A stretch of DNA of 64,000 nt, taken from positions 5,501,001 to 5,565,000 of the forward strand of contig NZ_CP150096.1 of assembly GCF_038396765.1 (NCBI RefSeq), written 5' to 3'. Below the pieces are notes generated by a model, which ran no database searches, had not been told where the DNA came from, and saw only the letters and a list, made by a program, of their open reading frames with translations. The position numbers and the translations under genes were made by a program. The DNA comes from Chitinophaga caseinilytica. Lineage in GTDB: Bacteria > Bacteroidota > Bacteroidia > Chitinophagales > Chitinophagaceae. Positions 50,104 to 59,468 of this stretch are shown here, in pieces (position 1 is the stretch's first letter; each line of letters begins with the position of its first letter).

Positions 50104-52884
50104 CTACAATTCCAGGAACTGCCGCGTTCGGTTAATGCGAAGATCGCGGAGGATGCCCGCTTTCGGGTTGATGGTGATACTGAACTGGCGGTAACTGCCG
50201 AACGGCACCAGGTTGATGCTCATCTGCCAGCAGTGCAGATCGCGCGAAATCGTCAGCGTGGTATAGGCAACCTGCTTGTTCACAAAGTCGAAACCACTGT
50301 TCAGCAGGATCTTCCACTTGGGCGTCAGGCTGAAATCACCGTTGACGTTCAGGTACTGCGTGAACTGCGTGGAATCGCGGGACCGGTCTATCGAACGGAT
50401 GCGGCTATAGTTAAAGCTGTAAGACAGGTCTACGCGCCAGGGAATGTCGAAATCGACATATTCTCCCGGGTTGGCACGCATCAGTTCCAGCTGCCGCCGC
50501 TGTTCTTCCAGCTGCGCTTCCGGCAGTACCCCGTCTTCCTCCATTTCCTCCTTCTTCTTTTCCTTCTCCTTCGATTTGGCGTCCTGGCTCTGGAACGATG
50601 TACTGAACGCGATGTTGGCGTTCGTCAAACGGCCCAGGCTGAATTTATCGCCGTTCCACGCATATTTATCTATCCGGTAACCGAACTGGTTCACCTGGTA
50701 AGGGCTCACCGTCGCGCTCGCCGATACGTTCAGCTTGTCAAACAAGTTTGTACGTGCGTTCAGCGCGAAGTCAGACAATTTAAAGCTGTCTGCGACGAGG
50801 TTATAGCTCGAGCTGATCCCGAAACCGTCGAGCAGCTTCACTTTCCGGAAACCGGAAGTGTCCTTGTCCGACCGCACCTTCATTTCCAGGTTGTTATCGA
50901 TGCCGAACGTAAGACCGGCGAAGGTTTCCCTCGACGATCCGCCGAAAGCCGAACCGGCGTAGTGGGAATACCAATCATACCTACCGTCACGGTCCATCTG
51001 GATGTATTCCCATTCGTTTTTTGCCAGGTTGGGAGAATAATTGACCCCGAAGTTGGGGCGCATCACGTGGCGGATGGCCTGCACGCGCGATTTCTTGTTC
51101 CTGAAACCATACATACCGTATAGCGCCGTGCTCAGCGAAGCGCCGGTAGACATGGCGCTGGTGCGGTAAAACCCGTCTTCGTAGGTGGTATCGAGCAAAC
51201 TTGCTTTATTGGGATTGTACGTCAGCGTCTGGCGGCGAACGTACCATTTCTCCGTGTAGTTCACGCTGGGCGTCATGATGATGTTCCGGGTGACGGGGAT
51301 AGACAGCGTGATGGGGATCTGGTGCTGCATGCCGGCCTGGAGGTTATCGAACATCGCGGGCTTGCCGAAAGTGGAATCCGCAAAACGGACGCTATTGCGC
51401 AGCAATGCATTATAGCTGACGCCGATCTTTTCGTACCATTTCGGGTTGCCGACCATTTCCTGCCGCTGGAACGGGTAAATGGTATTGACGTTGAACGAAC
51501 CGTCGGGCAGGCTGATGTCATATTGCCGGGTTTCGTTATTCTGGGAGTGCCGGGCCGCGAGCGTCATGTTGTAAGGCTTGCCCACCCAGCTTTTTGAATA
51601 GTTGATGGAAGAGCCGATGTTATTATTGAGGCGCCGCCGGGCGTCGTACACGTTATTCCTGTTGAAGCTGGCCGTTCTGAAATCCACGCTGGCGCCGAAG
51701 TTCGTTCCCGGCCGCGCCTTGCCGTCCTGGCTGTGGCTCCAGGTCACGCTGAAGTCTTTCGAACGGGTAAAGTTATCCTTGACCTCGGGGTCGCCGATGC
51801 GGGTGAGCGAGTAGGCGAAGTTGAAACCGCCATTATATTTATATCGCTTGCGGTAGGTAGGACTGAAGATCGTTCCCCAACTGCCGTAGGAATAGATGTT
51901 GGCGCGGACGGTAAGGTCGAGGTACTCCCCCAGCCCGAAATAGTACCCGCCGTTTTCCAGGCCAAGCCCTTTTTGCAGGTTCACCACGTATTGCGGCGGC
52001 AGCAGACCGGTCCGCTGGCCGGAGCTGATCGGGAAAATCGCGAAGGGGATGAACAGCGGCGTCGGGATACCTTCGATCTCGAGGTTCGCCGGGCCGGACA
52101 CGATCAGTTTATTCGGAATTACCTTGATTTTTTTAGCGCGGAACGCGAAGTGCGGCGTATCCAGGTTACAGGTGGTGTAACCGTTGCGGAAACCGAAAAT
52201 GGTATTGTCGGGCTGCTTCTTCACTTTCTGGCTGGCCACGAAACCTTCGCCGTATTGCGCGCGGGTTTGGTAGATCATGGCTTTGCCGGTATTGAAGTTG
52301 TACTGCACGGAGTCCATCTCTGAACTGGTGGCCCCGTCGTTCAGCACGGCTTTATCTTTGGGTTTGCCGGCCGTATCGATCCCCATCCTGGAGGTGAGGA
52401 TGCCGGTGGCCTGGTTGAAATCCATCGTGCTCCCCGTCAGTTGGGTGTTCTCATATTTCACATCGGCCTTATTATATAGGCGGAACTCCTTTTTCTTTAC
52501 GTACATGACGATGGAGTCTTCCGCTTTATAGTTCACGGGCGCGGTGAGGCTGTCTTTGGAAAGCTTGATGCCCACGGTGTCTGTCGCTACCCTGGACGAG
52601 TCCAGGTTGGCGGAGTCGGCGACGGCTGGTGGAACGGAATCGCGCGCGGGCACGGGGCGCGGGCGCGAGGTATCGCGGGAAAGGGAATCCCTGTTCGGGA
52701 AAGTCACCGCGTGGGGCCGGGGAACGGTGTCTGTGAAAATTTTGTTAAAGTGGATCGGCTGAAACGCAGCAGCGAAGCCTATTTCGTCTTTCAGCAAGGA
52801 CCAGCCCGCGAATAAAAGTACCGTCAGCGGCAGGAACCGCCGCCTTAAAAAGTTTTTTAAATTATTTTTGCAGAAAGGGTCCAT
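50104..52884 (-). CDS. lptD: LPS assembly outer-membrane protein LptD
   Basis: A 926-residue LptD of the Bacteroidota type. An N-terminal export segment (LPLTVLLFAGWSLL) and a Pro/Ser/Asp-rich linker are followed by an OstA/LptA-like beta-jellyroll (about 125-270: IVMYVKKKEFRLYNKADVKYEN, SEMDSVQYNFNTGKAMIYQT). The large C-terminal barrel (GLLPPQYVVNLQKGLGLENGGYYFGLGEYLDL onward) ends RQFSITINPKAGILRDLRI. It contains an acidic/basic insert (KEKEKKKEEMEEDG). LptD with LptE inserts lipopolysaccharide into the outer leaflet. It is divergent from the amidase/MCE/OstA-like genes, whose OstA protein is a likely partner in the bridge. Confidence 0.93.
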   Translation of the reverse strand: MDPFCKNNLKNFLRRRFLPLTVLLFAGWSLLKDEIGFAAAFQPIHFNKIFTDTVPRPHAVTFPNRDSLSRDTSRPRPVPARDSVPPAVADSANLDSSRVATDTVGIKLSKDSLTAPVNYKAEDSIVMYVKKKEFRLYNKADVKYENTQLTGSTMDFNQATGILTSRMGIDTAGKPKDKAVLNDGATSSEMDSVQYNFNTGKAMIYQTRAQYGEGFVASQKVKKQPDNTIFGFRNGYTTCNLDTPHFAFRAKKIKVIPNKLIVSGPANLEIEGIPTPLFIPFAIFPISSGQRTGLLPPQYVVNLQKGLGLENGGYYFGLGEYLDLTVRANIYSYGSWGTIFSPTYRKRYKYNGGFNFAYSLTRIGDPEVKDNFTRSKDFSVTWSHSQDGKARPGTNFGASVDFRTASFNRNNVYDARRRLNNNIGSSINYSKSWVGKPYNMTLAARHSQNNETRQYDISLPDGSFNVNTIYPFQRQEMVGNPKWYEKIGVSYNALLRNSVRFADSTFGKPAMFDNLQAGMQHQIPITLSIPVTRNIIMTPSVNYTEKWYVRRQTLTYNPNKASLLDTTYEDGFYRTSAMSTGASLSTALYGMYGFRNKKSRVQAIRHVMRPNFGVNYSPNLAKNEWEYIQMDRDGRYDWYSHYAGSAFGGSSRETFAGLTFGIDNNLEMKVRSDKDTSGFRKVKLLDGFGISSSYNLVADSFKLSDFALNARTNLFDKLNVSASATVSPYQVNQFGYRIDKYAWNGDKFSLGRLTNANIAFSTSFQSQDAKSKEKEKKKEEMEEDGVLPEAQLEEQRRQLELMRANPGEYVDFDIPWRVDLSYSFNYSRIRSIDRSRDSTQFTQYLNVNGDFSLTPKWKILLNSGFDFVNKQVAYTTLTISRDLHCWQMSINLVPFGSYRQFSITINPKAGILRDLRINRTRQFLEL

Positions 52885-52898
52885 GTGTTAAGCGGGCA

Positions 52899-52906
52899 CA
52901 AACCTA
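52899..52906 (-). promoter_or_regulatory. -7 promoter box of lptD
   Basis: On the minus strand this reads TAGGTTTG, a perfect TAnnTTTG box 14 bp before the ATG. No TTTG is seen at the -33 position. Confidence 0.5.
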
Positions 52907-53024
52907 CATGATTTTGCACAATTTATTAAATAGATCGTAAATAGAAAATGTAGGCAAGTGCAGCGGCAGGGAATGGACCCGTGACGAACGAATCGGACAC
53001 AACCCATTAAAATACAGTATTGAC

Positions 53025-54308
53025 ATGCGCTGGAAAAGAGTTTTATTTTCAGGATTAGGCATAGGAATGCTCTATACCTTTTTCATTCAAGCAAAAATTA
53101 CACCGGATTCCCGAAGTCCCGTGCAGGAAAAACCCATCCGCACCATCGTGGTGGACGCCGGCCACGGCGGTACCGACCATGGCGCCCGCGGGGGATATTC
53201 CAGTGAAAAGGACGTAACGCTCGCCGTTTCCCTCAAACTGGGCAAAGTACTCGAAGAAATGTTCCCGGACGTAAAGATCGTGTATACGCGGAAGGTGGAC
53301 CGGTTCGACGATGTGAACCGCAAGGCCGCCATCGCCAACGAAGCCAAGGGCGACCTTTTTATTTCGATCCATTGCAATGCCGCGCCTGACATCAAGCGGG
53401 TAACAGGATACAAGACCCAGACTTACCGCGACAAAAAGAAGCGCAAGCGTACGCGCCAGGTGCCTATCTATCAATCGTACCCCAATCCTGCCAAGGGAAC
53501 GGAAACGTATATCTGGGCCACGAGCAAGAATAATGCGAAGTCGGAATCGCTCCGCAACAACTCCGTGATCGTGTTCGACGCCAATTCGGAGGAAACGCAG
53601 CAGTTGATGGATACCAAGGACCCGGAGACCATTATCATGCTCAATACCCTCCGCAACGCGTTTTTCGACCAGAGCCTCCGGCTGTCGAACCTCGTGGAAG
53701 ATGAGTTCACCAACGCCGGGCGGATTTCCCGCGGGGCGCGCCAGCGGAACGAAAAGGGGATCCTGGTACTGCATGCCACCGCCATGCCCAGCGTGCTGGT
53801 GGAACTGGGCTTTATCAGCAACCCCGAAGAAGAGAACTACCTGAATTCCGCCGACGGCCAGAATGAAATGGCCCACTGCATCGCCAGGGCGGTAAAGAAA
53901 TACAAGGAAGAACTGGAAAGGACGCATAAAGCCGGTGGCTCCGCCCGCCCGGCAGAAACACCCGCGCCCGCCCAACAGCATCCCGAACCGCTCCCGCCTG
54001 CAAAGGTGAACCCGGCCCAGGAGCCCCCCGCAGCATCTGCAGGGGCCTCCGCCGCTGCGGGCACCGATTTCCGGGTGCAGCTGCTCACCACCGAAAAAGT
54101 TTATACCTCCCGGTCCAGCCTCTTCAAAAACCTGAAAGGCGGCGTAGACCGCGAAACGCTCCGCCAGAAAGGGAAATCCATCAATAAATACATCTGGGGC
54201 AACTTCCGCACCGAAGCGGAAGCCAATGCCGCCCTCTACAAAGCCCGCAAAAACGGGTTCAAAGACGCCTTCGTGCTCACGTACAGGAACGGCGAACGAA
54301 TCGACTGA
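53025..54308 (+). CDS. N-acetylmuramoyl-L-alanine amidase (Amidase_3) with C-terminal extension
   Basis: A 427-residue cell-wall amidase. It has an N-terminal membrane helix or signal (VLFSGLGIGMLYTFFI). The Amidase_3 zinc site has His47 (VVDAGHGG), Glu62 (SSEKDVTLAV) and a His in FISIHCNA, with the catalytic Glu in VLVELGFISN. A Lys/Arg-rich insert (RDKKKRKRTRQV) follows the SIHCNA motif. After residue 290 comes a Pro/Ala-rich linker and a SPOR-like domain (FRVQLLTTEKVYTS to YKARKNGFKDAFVLTYRNG) that may bind denuded septal peptidoglycan. It cleaves the amide between muramic acid and the stem peptide. It precedes the MCE gene by 107 bp. Confidence 0.93.
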   Translation: MRWKRVLFSGLGIGMLYTFFIQAKITPDSRSPVQEKPIRTIVVDAGHGGTDHGARGGYSSEKDVTLAVSLKLGKVLEEMFPDVKIVYTRKVDRFDDVNRKAAIANEAKGDLFISIHCNAAPDIKRVTGYKTQTYRDKKKRKRTRQVPIYQSYPNPAKGTETYIWATSKNNAKSESLRNNSVIVFDANSEETQQLMDTKDPETIIMLNTLRNAFFDQSLRLSNLVEDEFTNAGRISRGARQRNEKGILVLHATAMPSVLVELGFISNPEEENYLNSADGQNEMAHCIARAVKKYKEELERTHKAGGSARPAETPAPAQQHPEPLPPAKVNPAQEPPAASAGASAAAGTDFRVQLLTTEKVYTSRSSLFKNLKGGVDRETLRQKGKSINKYIWGNFRTEAEANAALYKARKNGFKDAFVLTYRNGERID

Positions 54309-54386
54309 CCCCCTGTTTCCCCTACCCGGCTGGCCCGCCTTTTGCATTAATTCTGTTACCTACGACTGACGCACCATTGTTTTAAC

Positions 54387-54394
54387 TATTTTTG
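54387..54394 (+). promoter_or_regulatory. -7 promoter box of the MCE/OstA-like operon
   Basis: TATTTTTG is a perfect TAnnTTTG box 21 bp before the MCE gene ATG, so this pair can be transcribed separately from the amidase gene. Confidence 0.5.
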
Positions 54395-54415
54395 CAAACG
54401 AACTAATTCTACCCG

Positions 54416-55411
54416 ATGCTGAAAGTTAATAATGAAACGAAAGTAGGTATTCTGACCGTGATCGCCATCGTGCTGCTAGTGCTGGGGTTCAACATCCTGA
54501 AAGGCAGAAGCCTCTTCTCCACTAAAAAAACCATCTACGCCGTATATACGCAGGTGAATGGCCTGCAACCCTCCAATGCCGTTATGGTCAACGGCCTGGG
54601 GATCGGCACCGTCCAAAGCCTCGAAGTGATGGACAAACGCGCCGGCCGTATCCTGGTTACCCTGCAGATCAGTAAAAACATCGAAATCCCCAGGAATTCC
54701 GTGGCCCGCATCAGCGCAGACCTGCTCGGCACCCGGAAAGTAGAGATCGATTTCGGGAACACCGACGAATTCCTCAAAAACAAAGACACCATTTACGCAG
54801 CTGTAGACGGCTCCATCACCGATGCCCTCAAGGAACAGCTCAGCCCCCTCGTCAAGAAACTGGAAAGCACCCTCGGCGCCGTAGACACCCTGCTGCTCAC
54901 CGTCAACTCCGTGTTCGACACCGCCACCAAACAAAACATCCGCCAGGCCGTAGCCGGCCTCAACGGCACCCTCGCCAACCTCAACAACGCTACCCGTAAC
55001 ATCAACGGCATGCTGGCAGACGGTGGCAAAATCGCCGGCACGTTCGATAACTTCAACGCCGTGTCCGCCAACCTGAAAAACAATAACGACAAGATATCCA
55101 ACATACTCACCAACTTCGATAAAGCCTCCGGCGCCTTCGCCAACGGCCAGATCGATTCCACCCTCCACAACCTCCAGAGCACCATCGGCAGGCTGAACGA
55201 AGTGGCAGGCAAAATCAGCAGCACCGATGGTTCGCTGGGGCTGCTCATGAACGACCGGAAAGTCTATAACAACCTGCAGCATTCCCTCGGCAGCCTCAAC
55301 AAACTGCTGGAAGACCTGCGGTACAACCCCTGGAGATACGTGCACCTGAGCGTTTTCGGAAGAAAGAACAAGGTAGTGACCATCCCCTCCGACACCGCAA
55401 CCGTACAATGA
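54416..55411 (+). CDS. MCE/MlaD family lipid-transport protein
   Basis: A 331-residue protein anchored by one N-terminal helix (VGILTVIAIVLLVLGFNIL). The MCE domain (about 38-118) reads KKTIYAVYTQVNGLQPSNAVMVNGLGIGTVQSLEV, then RISADLLGTRKVEIDFG. The remainder is a long alpha-helical, Asn-rich region (LNGTLANLNNATRNINGML) that could form a channel or coiled coil, ending with YVHLSVFGRKNK. MlaD-type proteins bind phospholipids as hexamers in a shuttle between the two membranes. No permease or ATPase genes are adjacent. The stop overlaps the OstA-like start by 4 bp (ATGA), so the pair is translationally coupled. Confidence 0.93.
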   Translation: MLKVNNETKVGILTVIAIVLLVLGFNILKGRSLFSTKKTIYAVYTQVNGLQPSNAVMVNGLGIGTVQSLEVMDKRAGRILVTLQISKNIEIPRNSVARISADLLGTRKVEIDFGNTDEFLKNKDTIYAAVDGSITDALKEQLSPLVKKLESTLGAVDTLLLTVNSVFDTATKQNIRQAVAGLNGTLANLNNATRNINGMLADGGKIAGTFDNFNAVSANLKNNNDKISNILTNFDKASGAFANGQIDSTLHNLQSTIGRLNEVAGKISSTDGSLGLLMNDRKVYNNLQHSLGSLNKLLEDLRYNPWRYVHLSVFGRKNKVVTIPSDTATVQ

Positions 55412-57054
55412 TTACCGCAACAATGTTCAAATATTCCATATACGGCCTCGTTCTGATCGGCGGAATAGGCGCTGCCGGCGCCTTGTCTGCCGGAAGCAAC
55501 GCAATGCCCGCCCGGTCCCGCAACCCTTTCCAGGAAGATACCACCAAGGTCATCCGCCTCCATAACGCGGAACGGATGATCATCATCCAGACAGATTCCG
55601 CCGCCGAACAACGATTCGTAGGGAAAGTGGAGTTCCAACAGGGCACCAGCCGGCTGTATTGCGACAGCGCCATGCTCGATAAGAACAAGAACATCGTTTT
55701 CGCCTGGGGAAATGTACACATCAACCAGGCAGACAGCGTCCACACCTATTCCGACGCGCTCACCTATTTCGGGAACGACCGCAAAGCCATCCTCACCGGC
55801 AACGCGAAACTGACCGACAACAAGATCGTGCTCACTTCCCCCACCCTTCATTACGACCTCGCCACCAAAATCGGGACGTACGACAAGGGCGGCAAACTCG
55901 TGAACGAAACCACCGAGCTCACCAGCCGCGAGGGTATCTATTACGGTAGCACGAAAGACGTGTATTTCAAGAAGGAAGTAGTGGTGATCGACCCGGAATT
56001 CACGCTGGGAACGGATACCCTCATGTATAATACCGAAACGAAGATCGCGACGATCATGGCGCCGACCACCATCAACGACGGCAAAATGACCATGTACGTG
56101 ACCGACGGATATTATAATACCGACCGCGGGTACGGCCAGTTCGGCCAGCGCCCCGTGATCGAAGACAGCACCAACACCTTCACCGCCAACGAGATACAGA
56201 CCGACAAACAAACCGGTATCTCCATCGCCACGGGCAACATGATCTGGCGCGACACCGCCCAGAAAATCGCCGTGCTGGCCAATTACGGCATCATCAACCA
56301 GCAACAGAAATCGGTACTGGCCACGCAAAAGCCCGTTACCCTCATCGAAGGCAAAACGGACACCCTGTTCGTAGCAGGCGATACCCTGTTTTCCGGCGTA
56401 CTGCCGCGGTTGGTAGACAGCAGCATCGTATTGCAGGATAAAAAAGCGAATGGGAATGACAGCCTCGCGGCGAAGCAGGACACCACGGAAAAGCGATTCA
56501 TCATCGCCTACCATCACGTCCGCATCTTCTCCGATTCGCTGCAAGGCGTGGCCGACAGCCTGTATTATTCCGGCGCGGACTCCATTTTCCGCCTCTACCG
56601 CGACCCCGTGTTGTGGGCCAACAGCAACCAGCTCATCGGCGATACCATCTTCCTGTTCACTAAAAACCGGAAGGCAGACCGCCTCCTGCTCGATCAGAAC
56701 GCCATGATCATCAACGAAGTGGGGCCCGATATGTTCAACCAGATCAAAGGGAATACCATCCTGGGGTATTTCGGGGAAGAGAAACTGGATTCCATGTACG
56801 TGAACGGCAACTCGGAAAATGTATATTACGTGCAGGACGACGACAGCGCATTCATATCCGTGAATAAACTCCAGACCGCCAACACCCGCGTGTATTTCGA
56901 GAAAGGCGAACTGGAAAGGATCGTGTTCGTGAAACAACCGGAAGGGACGATGTACCCCCTTTCCAAAATCCCCGCGGAAGAGAAAAAACTCAAAGGATTC
57001 CGCTGGGAGATCGGCCGCAGGCCGAAAACCAAGTACGAACTGCTCGGGCAGTAA
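55408..57054 (+). CDS. OstA/LptA-like periplasmic protein
   Basis: A 548-residue exported protein. After a short hydrophobic signal (FKYSIYGLVLIGGIGAAGAL) comes an OstA/LptA-like beta-jellyroll: RMIIIQTDSAAEQRFVGKVEFQQ, SRLYCDSAMLDKNKNIVFAWGNVHINQADS, TGNAKLTDNKIVLTSPTLHYDLAT. The strand pattern repeats through the middle of the protein, so it is a much longer bridge than E. coli LptA (about 185 residues). LptA-type proteins form the periplasmic track carrying LPS to LptD, which is encoded divergently a few genes away. The ATG overlapping the MCE stop was chosen; Met7 (at 55426) is an alternative. Confidence 0.85.
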   Translation: MITATMFKYSIYGLVLIGGIGAAGALSAGSNAMPARSRNPFQEDTTKVIRLHNAERMIIIQTDSAAEQRFVGKVEFQQGTSRLYCDSAMLDKNKNIVFAWGNVHINQADSVHTYSDALTYFGNDRKAILTGNAKLTDNKIVLTSPTLHYDLATKIGTYDKGGKLVNETTELTSREGIYYGSTKDVYFKKEVVVIDPEFTLGTDTLMYNTETKIATIMAPTTINDGKMTMYVTDGYYNTDRGYGQFGQRPVIEDSTNTFTANEIQTDKQTGISIATGNMIWRDTAQKIAVLANYGIINQQQKSVLATQKPVTLIEGKTDTLFVAGDTLFSGVLPRLVDSSIVLQDKKANGNDSLAAKQDTTEKRFIIAYHHVRIFSDSLQGVADSLYYSGADSIFRLYRDPVLWANSNQLIGDTIFLFTKNRKADRLLLDQNAMIINEVGPDMFNQIKGNTILGYFGEEKLDSMYVNGNSENVYYVQDDDSAFISVNKLQTANTRVYFEKGELERIVFVKQPEGTMYPLSKIPAEEKKLKGFRWEIGRRPKTKYELLGQ

Positions 57055-57075
57055 TTCCTCACCTAAAAAATTATC

Positions 57076-58263
57076 ATGCAGCTTTTCTCCATCAAAGAAC
57101 GCTTACTATCTCCTATCTGGCAATTTCTGCACGACAGTCGCGCCGTCGGCATCGTGCTCATTATCTGCACAGTATTGTCCATGATCGTAGCGAACTCCGG
57201 ATGGGGCCCTGCATACATCGATTTCTTCACCCACCTGTTCCAGCCGCAGGGCGGGCATCATATGGAATGGAACGGGCTGCACCTCCCCAATTCCTGGCTG
57301 CTCTGGATCAACGACGGGTTCATGGTGCTGTTCTTCTTCCTGGTGGGGATGGAAATCAAAAGGGAACTGACGACGGGCGAGCTGGCTTCCATCCGCAAAT
57401 CGATGCTGCCGGTACTGGCCGCCGTTGGCGGGATGGTGGTGCCCGCGCTCATTTATGTCCTCTTCAACGCCAACACCGATTATCATCAAGGATGGGGCAT
57501 CCCCATGGCTACGGACATCGCGTTTTCGCTCGGGGTGCTTTCCCTGCTGGGGAGCCGCGTACCGCTGCCGCTGAAGATCTTCCTCACCGCCCTCGCCATC
57601 ATCGACGACCTCGGCGCCATCCTGACCATCGCTATTTTTTATACGGCGGAACTGCAAACAAATTATTTGCTCGGCGGCGCCGGTATCATCGTATTACTGG
57701 TGATTTTCAACCTGCTGAAAGTGAAGCCAACGATCTTTTACTTCATTCCCGGCATCGTGCTGTGGTATTGCATCTTCAACTCCGGCATCCATGCTACCAT
57801 TGCCGGCGTGCTGCTGGCCTTCTGCATCCCGTTAAGCAAAATCCCGAAGCTGGAACACGCGCTCCACGACCCGGTGAATTTCCTCATCATGCCGCTGTTT
57901 GCGCTGGCCAATACCGCGATCGTTTTCCCGGCCGATCTGCTGGGCGCTTTTTCGCATCCGGTGAGTTACGGCATCATGGCGGGGCTGGTACTGGGCAAGC
58001 CGCTCGGCATTTTCGGGATGAGCTTCCTGGCCGTGAAGCTCCGCATCGCCAGCCTGCCCGACCAAACCAACTGGAAGCAGCTCTGGGGCGTGGGCATGAT
58101 CGCCGGGATCGGTTTCACGATGAGTATTTTCATCGCTTCGCTGGCGTTCAAGGAAATCGACATCCAGGTAGTGTCTATCATGTCAGTGATCTTCGCATCG
58201 CTGCTCGCATCCATCGCCGGTTTCATTTTTTTACGCGCTTTGAGCAACACACAAAATAAATAG
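57076..58263 (+). CDS. nhaA: Na+/H+ antiporter NhaA
   Basis: A 395-residue NhaA of standard length with about twelve membrane helices. Diagnostic segments are WINDGFMVLFFFLVGMEIKRELTTGELAS, the ATDIAFSLGVLSLLG helix and the ion-binding Asp pair in LTALAIIDDLGAILTIAIFY. Also present are LMPLFALANTAIVF and KPLGIFGMSFLAVKL. It exchanges two protons for one sodium across the inner membrane and supports pH and salt homeostasis. It starts 21 bp after the OstA-like gene and may share that transcript, though the functions are unrelated. It fits with the sodium-pumping pyrophosphatase encoded downstream. Confidence 0.97.
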   Translation: MQLFSIKERLLSPIWQFLHDSRAVGIVLIICTVLSMIVANSGWGPAYIDFFTHLFQPQGGHHMEWNGLHLPNSWLLWINDGFMVLFFFLVGMEIKRELTTGELASIRKSMLPVLAAVGGMVVPALIYVLFNANTDYHQGWGIPMATDIAFSLGVLSLLGSRVPLPLKIFLTALAIIDDLGAILTIAIFYTAELQTNYLLGGAGIIVLLVIFNLLKVKPTIFYFIPGIVLWYCIFNSGIHATIAGVLLAFCIPLSKIPKLEHALHDPVNFLIMPLFALANTAIVFPADLLGAFSHPVSYGIMAGLVLGKPLGIFGMSFLAVKLRIASLPDQTNWKQLWGVGMIAGIGFTMSIFIASLAFKEIDIQVVSIMSVIFASLLASIAGFIFLRALSNTQNK

Positions 58264-58349
58264 CGACGGCAGCCGTTTATTGGCTACCTGTGTCACCTGT
58301 TTCCCGCATCTGTCCCCCTTTGGCATTGTTATTGCAAATGATTCATCGC

Positions 58350-58820
58350 ATGAACAAACGATTCATCTATGCCATTATGTTGCTATGCCTGGCCGGCAGC
58401 GCCAGCGCACAGCAGTCGTTGAAAGGTCAAAAGGAAGCCGGCGTACGGCTGGGGCTTCCGCTGGGCGTTACCGGGCGGTATTTCTTCACAGACCGGTCGG
58501 CCGCGGAAGGGATCGTAGGATTGTATAACCGCACTTTCACCGTAACGGCATTATGTCAGTATCATTTCGACCTGTCTGCCCTCACCATTCCCGGATTCGG
58601 ATGGTATGCGGGCGGCGGCGCGCATCTCGGCACCAGAGATATAGACGGCTCCTACCGCTTCCTGGGCGGCGTAGATGGTGTAGCGGGGCTGAATTACAAT
58701 TTCAGCAATATTCCCCTCAACCTCAGCCTCGACTGGAAGCCTGCCGTTCATTTCGGCAATTCGTCTGACCTGGCGGATTTCGGCGTGTCGGCCCGGTACA
58801 TATTCGGCAGCAAAAAGTAA
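58350..58820 (+). CDS. Small outer-membrane beta-barrel protein (paralogue 1)
   Basis: A 156-residue exported protein (signal peptide MNKRFIYAIMLLCLAGSASA). The mature part alternates short amphipathic strands (EAGVRLGLPLGVTGRYFF, GIVGLYNRTFTVTALCQYHF, FGWYAGGGAHLGTRD, VAGLNYNFSNIPLNLSLDWKPAVHF) and ends DFGVSARYIFG. The start chosen gives a clean signal peptide; the frame is open 20 residues upstream. The next gene encodes a paralogue with the same YAGGGAHLG, IPLNLS and VSARY motifs. Role unknown; structural or adhesive barrels are the usual suggestion. Confidence 0.78.
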   Translation: MNKRFIYAIMLLCLAGSASAQQSLKGQKEAGVRLGLPLGVTGRYFFTDRSAAEGIVGLYNRTFTVTALCQYHFDLSALTIPGFGWYAGGGAHLGTRDIDGSYRFLGGVDGVAGLNYNFSNIPLNLSLDWKPAVHFGNSSDLADFGVSARYIFGSKK

Positions 58821-58857
58821 ATCATCCAAAAACCACCGTTTAATCTAAAATGCACAT

Positions 58858-59394
58858 ATGAAAAGGATTCTGTTGCTCTTCGGAGTACTTTCACTGATGA
58901 TGACCACTTTCGAGGCTAATGCACAACGCAGAAGCGGCGGAGGCGGCAATCCGGCCGATTACAACACCGCGCTGGGCGTGCGTCTCAACCCCTGGCTCGT
59001 AGGCTTCACCGTGAAACACTTCATTCAAGGGCCGCATGCCATCGAAGGCCTCGTTACCCACTATTTCAACGGCAACGACGAGCCCACCAACGTTACCTTC
59101 ACCGGTCTCTACGAGTACCACTGGAGCGTGTTCGGTAAATCCGAATGGAACATGTACGCGGGCGGCGGCGCCCACCTCGGCCTCTGGCGCGACTGGGATT
59201 GGGACAACGGCCGCAGGTACGACAAGAAAACCAAAGCCGTGGCTGGTCTCGACGGTATCATCGGTGTGGAGTACACGTTCAAAAAGATCCCGCTGAACCT
59301 CAGTGCCGACCTGAAACCGTATTTCAACTTTAACGGTTACAACGACTTCATCGGCGAGCAAATCGGCGGCGTGTCTGCCCGTTACGCTTTCTAA
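58858..59394 (+). CDS. Small outer-membrane beta-barrel protein (paralogue 2)
   Basis: A 178-residue exported protein (signal ending TTFEANA, then a QRRSGGGG linker). Its strands parallel those of the preceding gene: LGVRLNPWLVGFTVKHFI, GLVTHYFNGNDEPTNVTFTGLYEYHW, MYAGGGAHLGLWRDWDWD, GIIGVEYTFKKIPLNLSADLKPYFNF, ending IGGVSARYAF. The similarity in order and motif to the 156-residue neighbour, 37 bp away, indicates tandem duplication. The extra length is mostly in the loops. A strong terminator follows. No specific role is visible. Confidence 0.78.
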   Translation: MKRILLLFGVLSLMMTTFEANAQRRSGGGGNPADYNTALGVRLNPWLVGFTVKHFIQGPHAIEGLVTHYFNGNDEPTNVTFTGLYEYHWSVFGKSEWNMYAGGGAHLGLWRDWDWDNGRRYDKKTKAVAGLDGIIGVEYTFKKIPLNLSADLKPYFNFNGYNDFIGEQIGGVSARYAF

Positions 59395-59417
59395 AGCGCA
59401 TATTCTCAAATCTGTTT

Positions 59418-59453
59418 GCGGCTGTTCCCGGCAAGGGAGCAGCCGCTTTTTTT
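59418..59453 (+). terminator. Terminator after the two barrel genes
   Basis: A 12-bp stem (GCGGCTGTTCCC at 59418-59429 with GGGAGCAGCCGC at 59435-59446, one wobble), a 5-base loop and a T7 tract. Confidence 0.9.
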
Positions 59454-59468
59454 GTTATATTGGGGGAT

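Noticed and set aside
55264..56937. 557-codon frame opposite the OstA-like gene
   Set aside because: Shadow frame; the sense strand has a clear domain, signal peptide and operon coupling.
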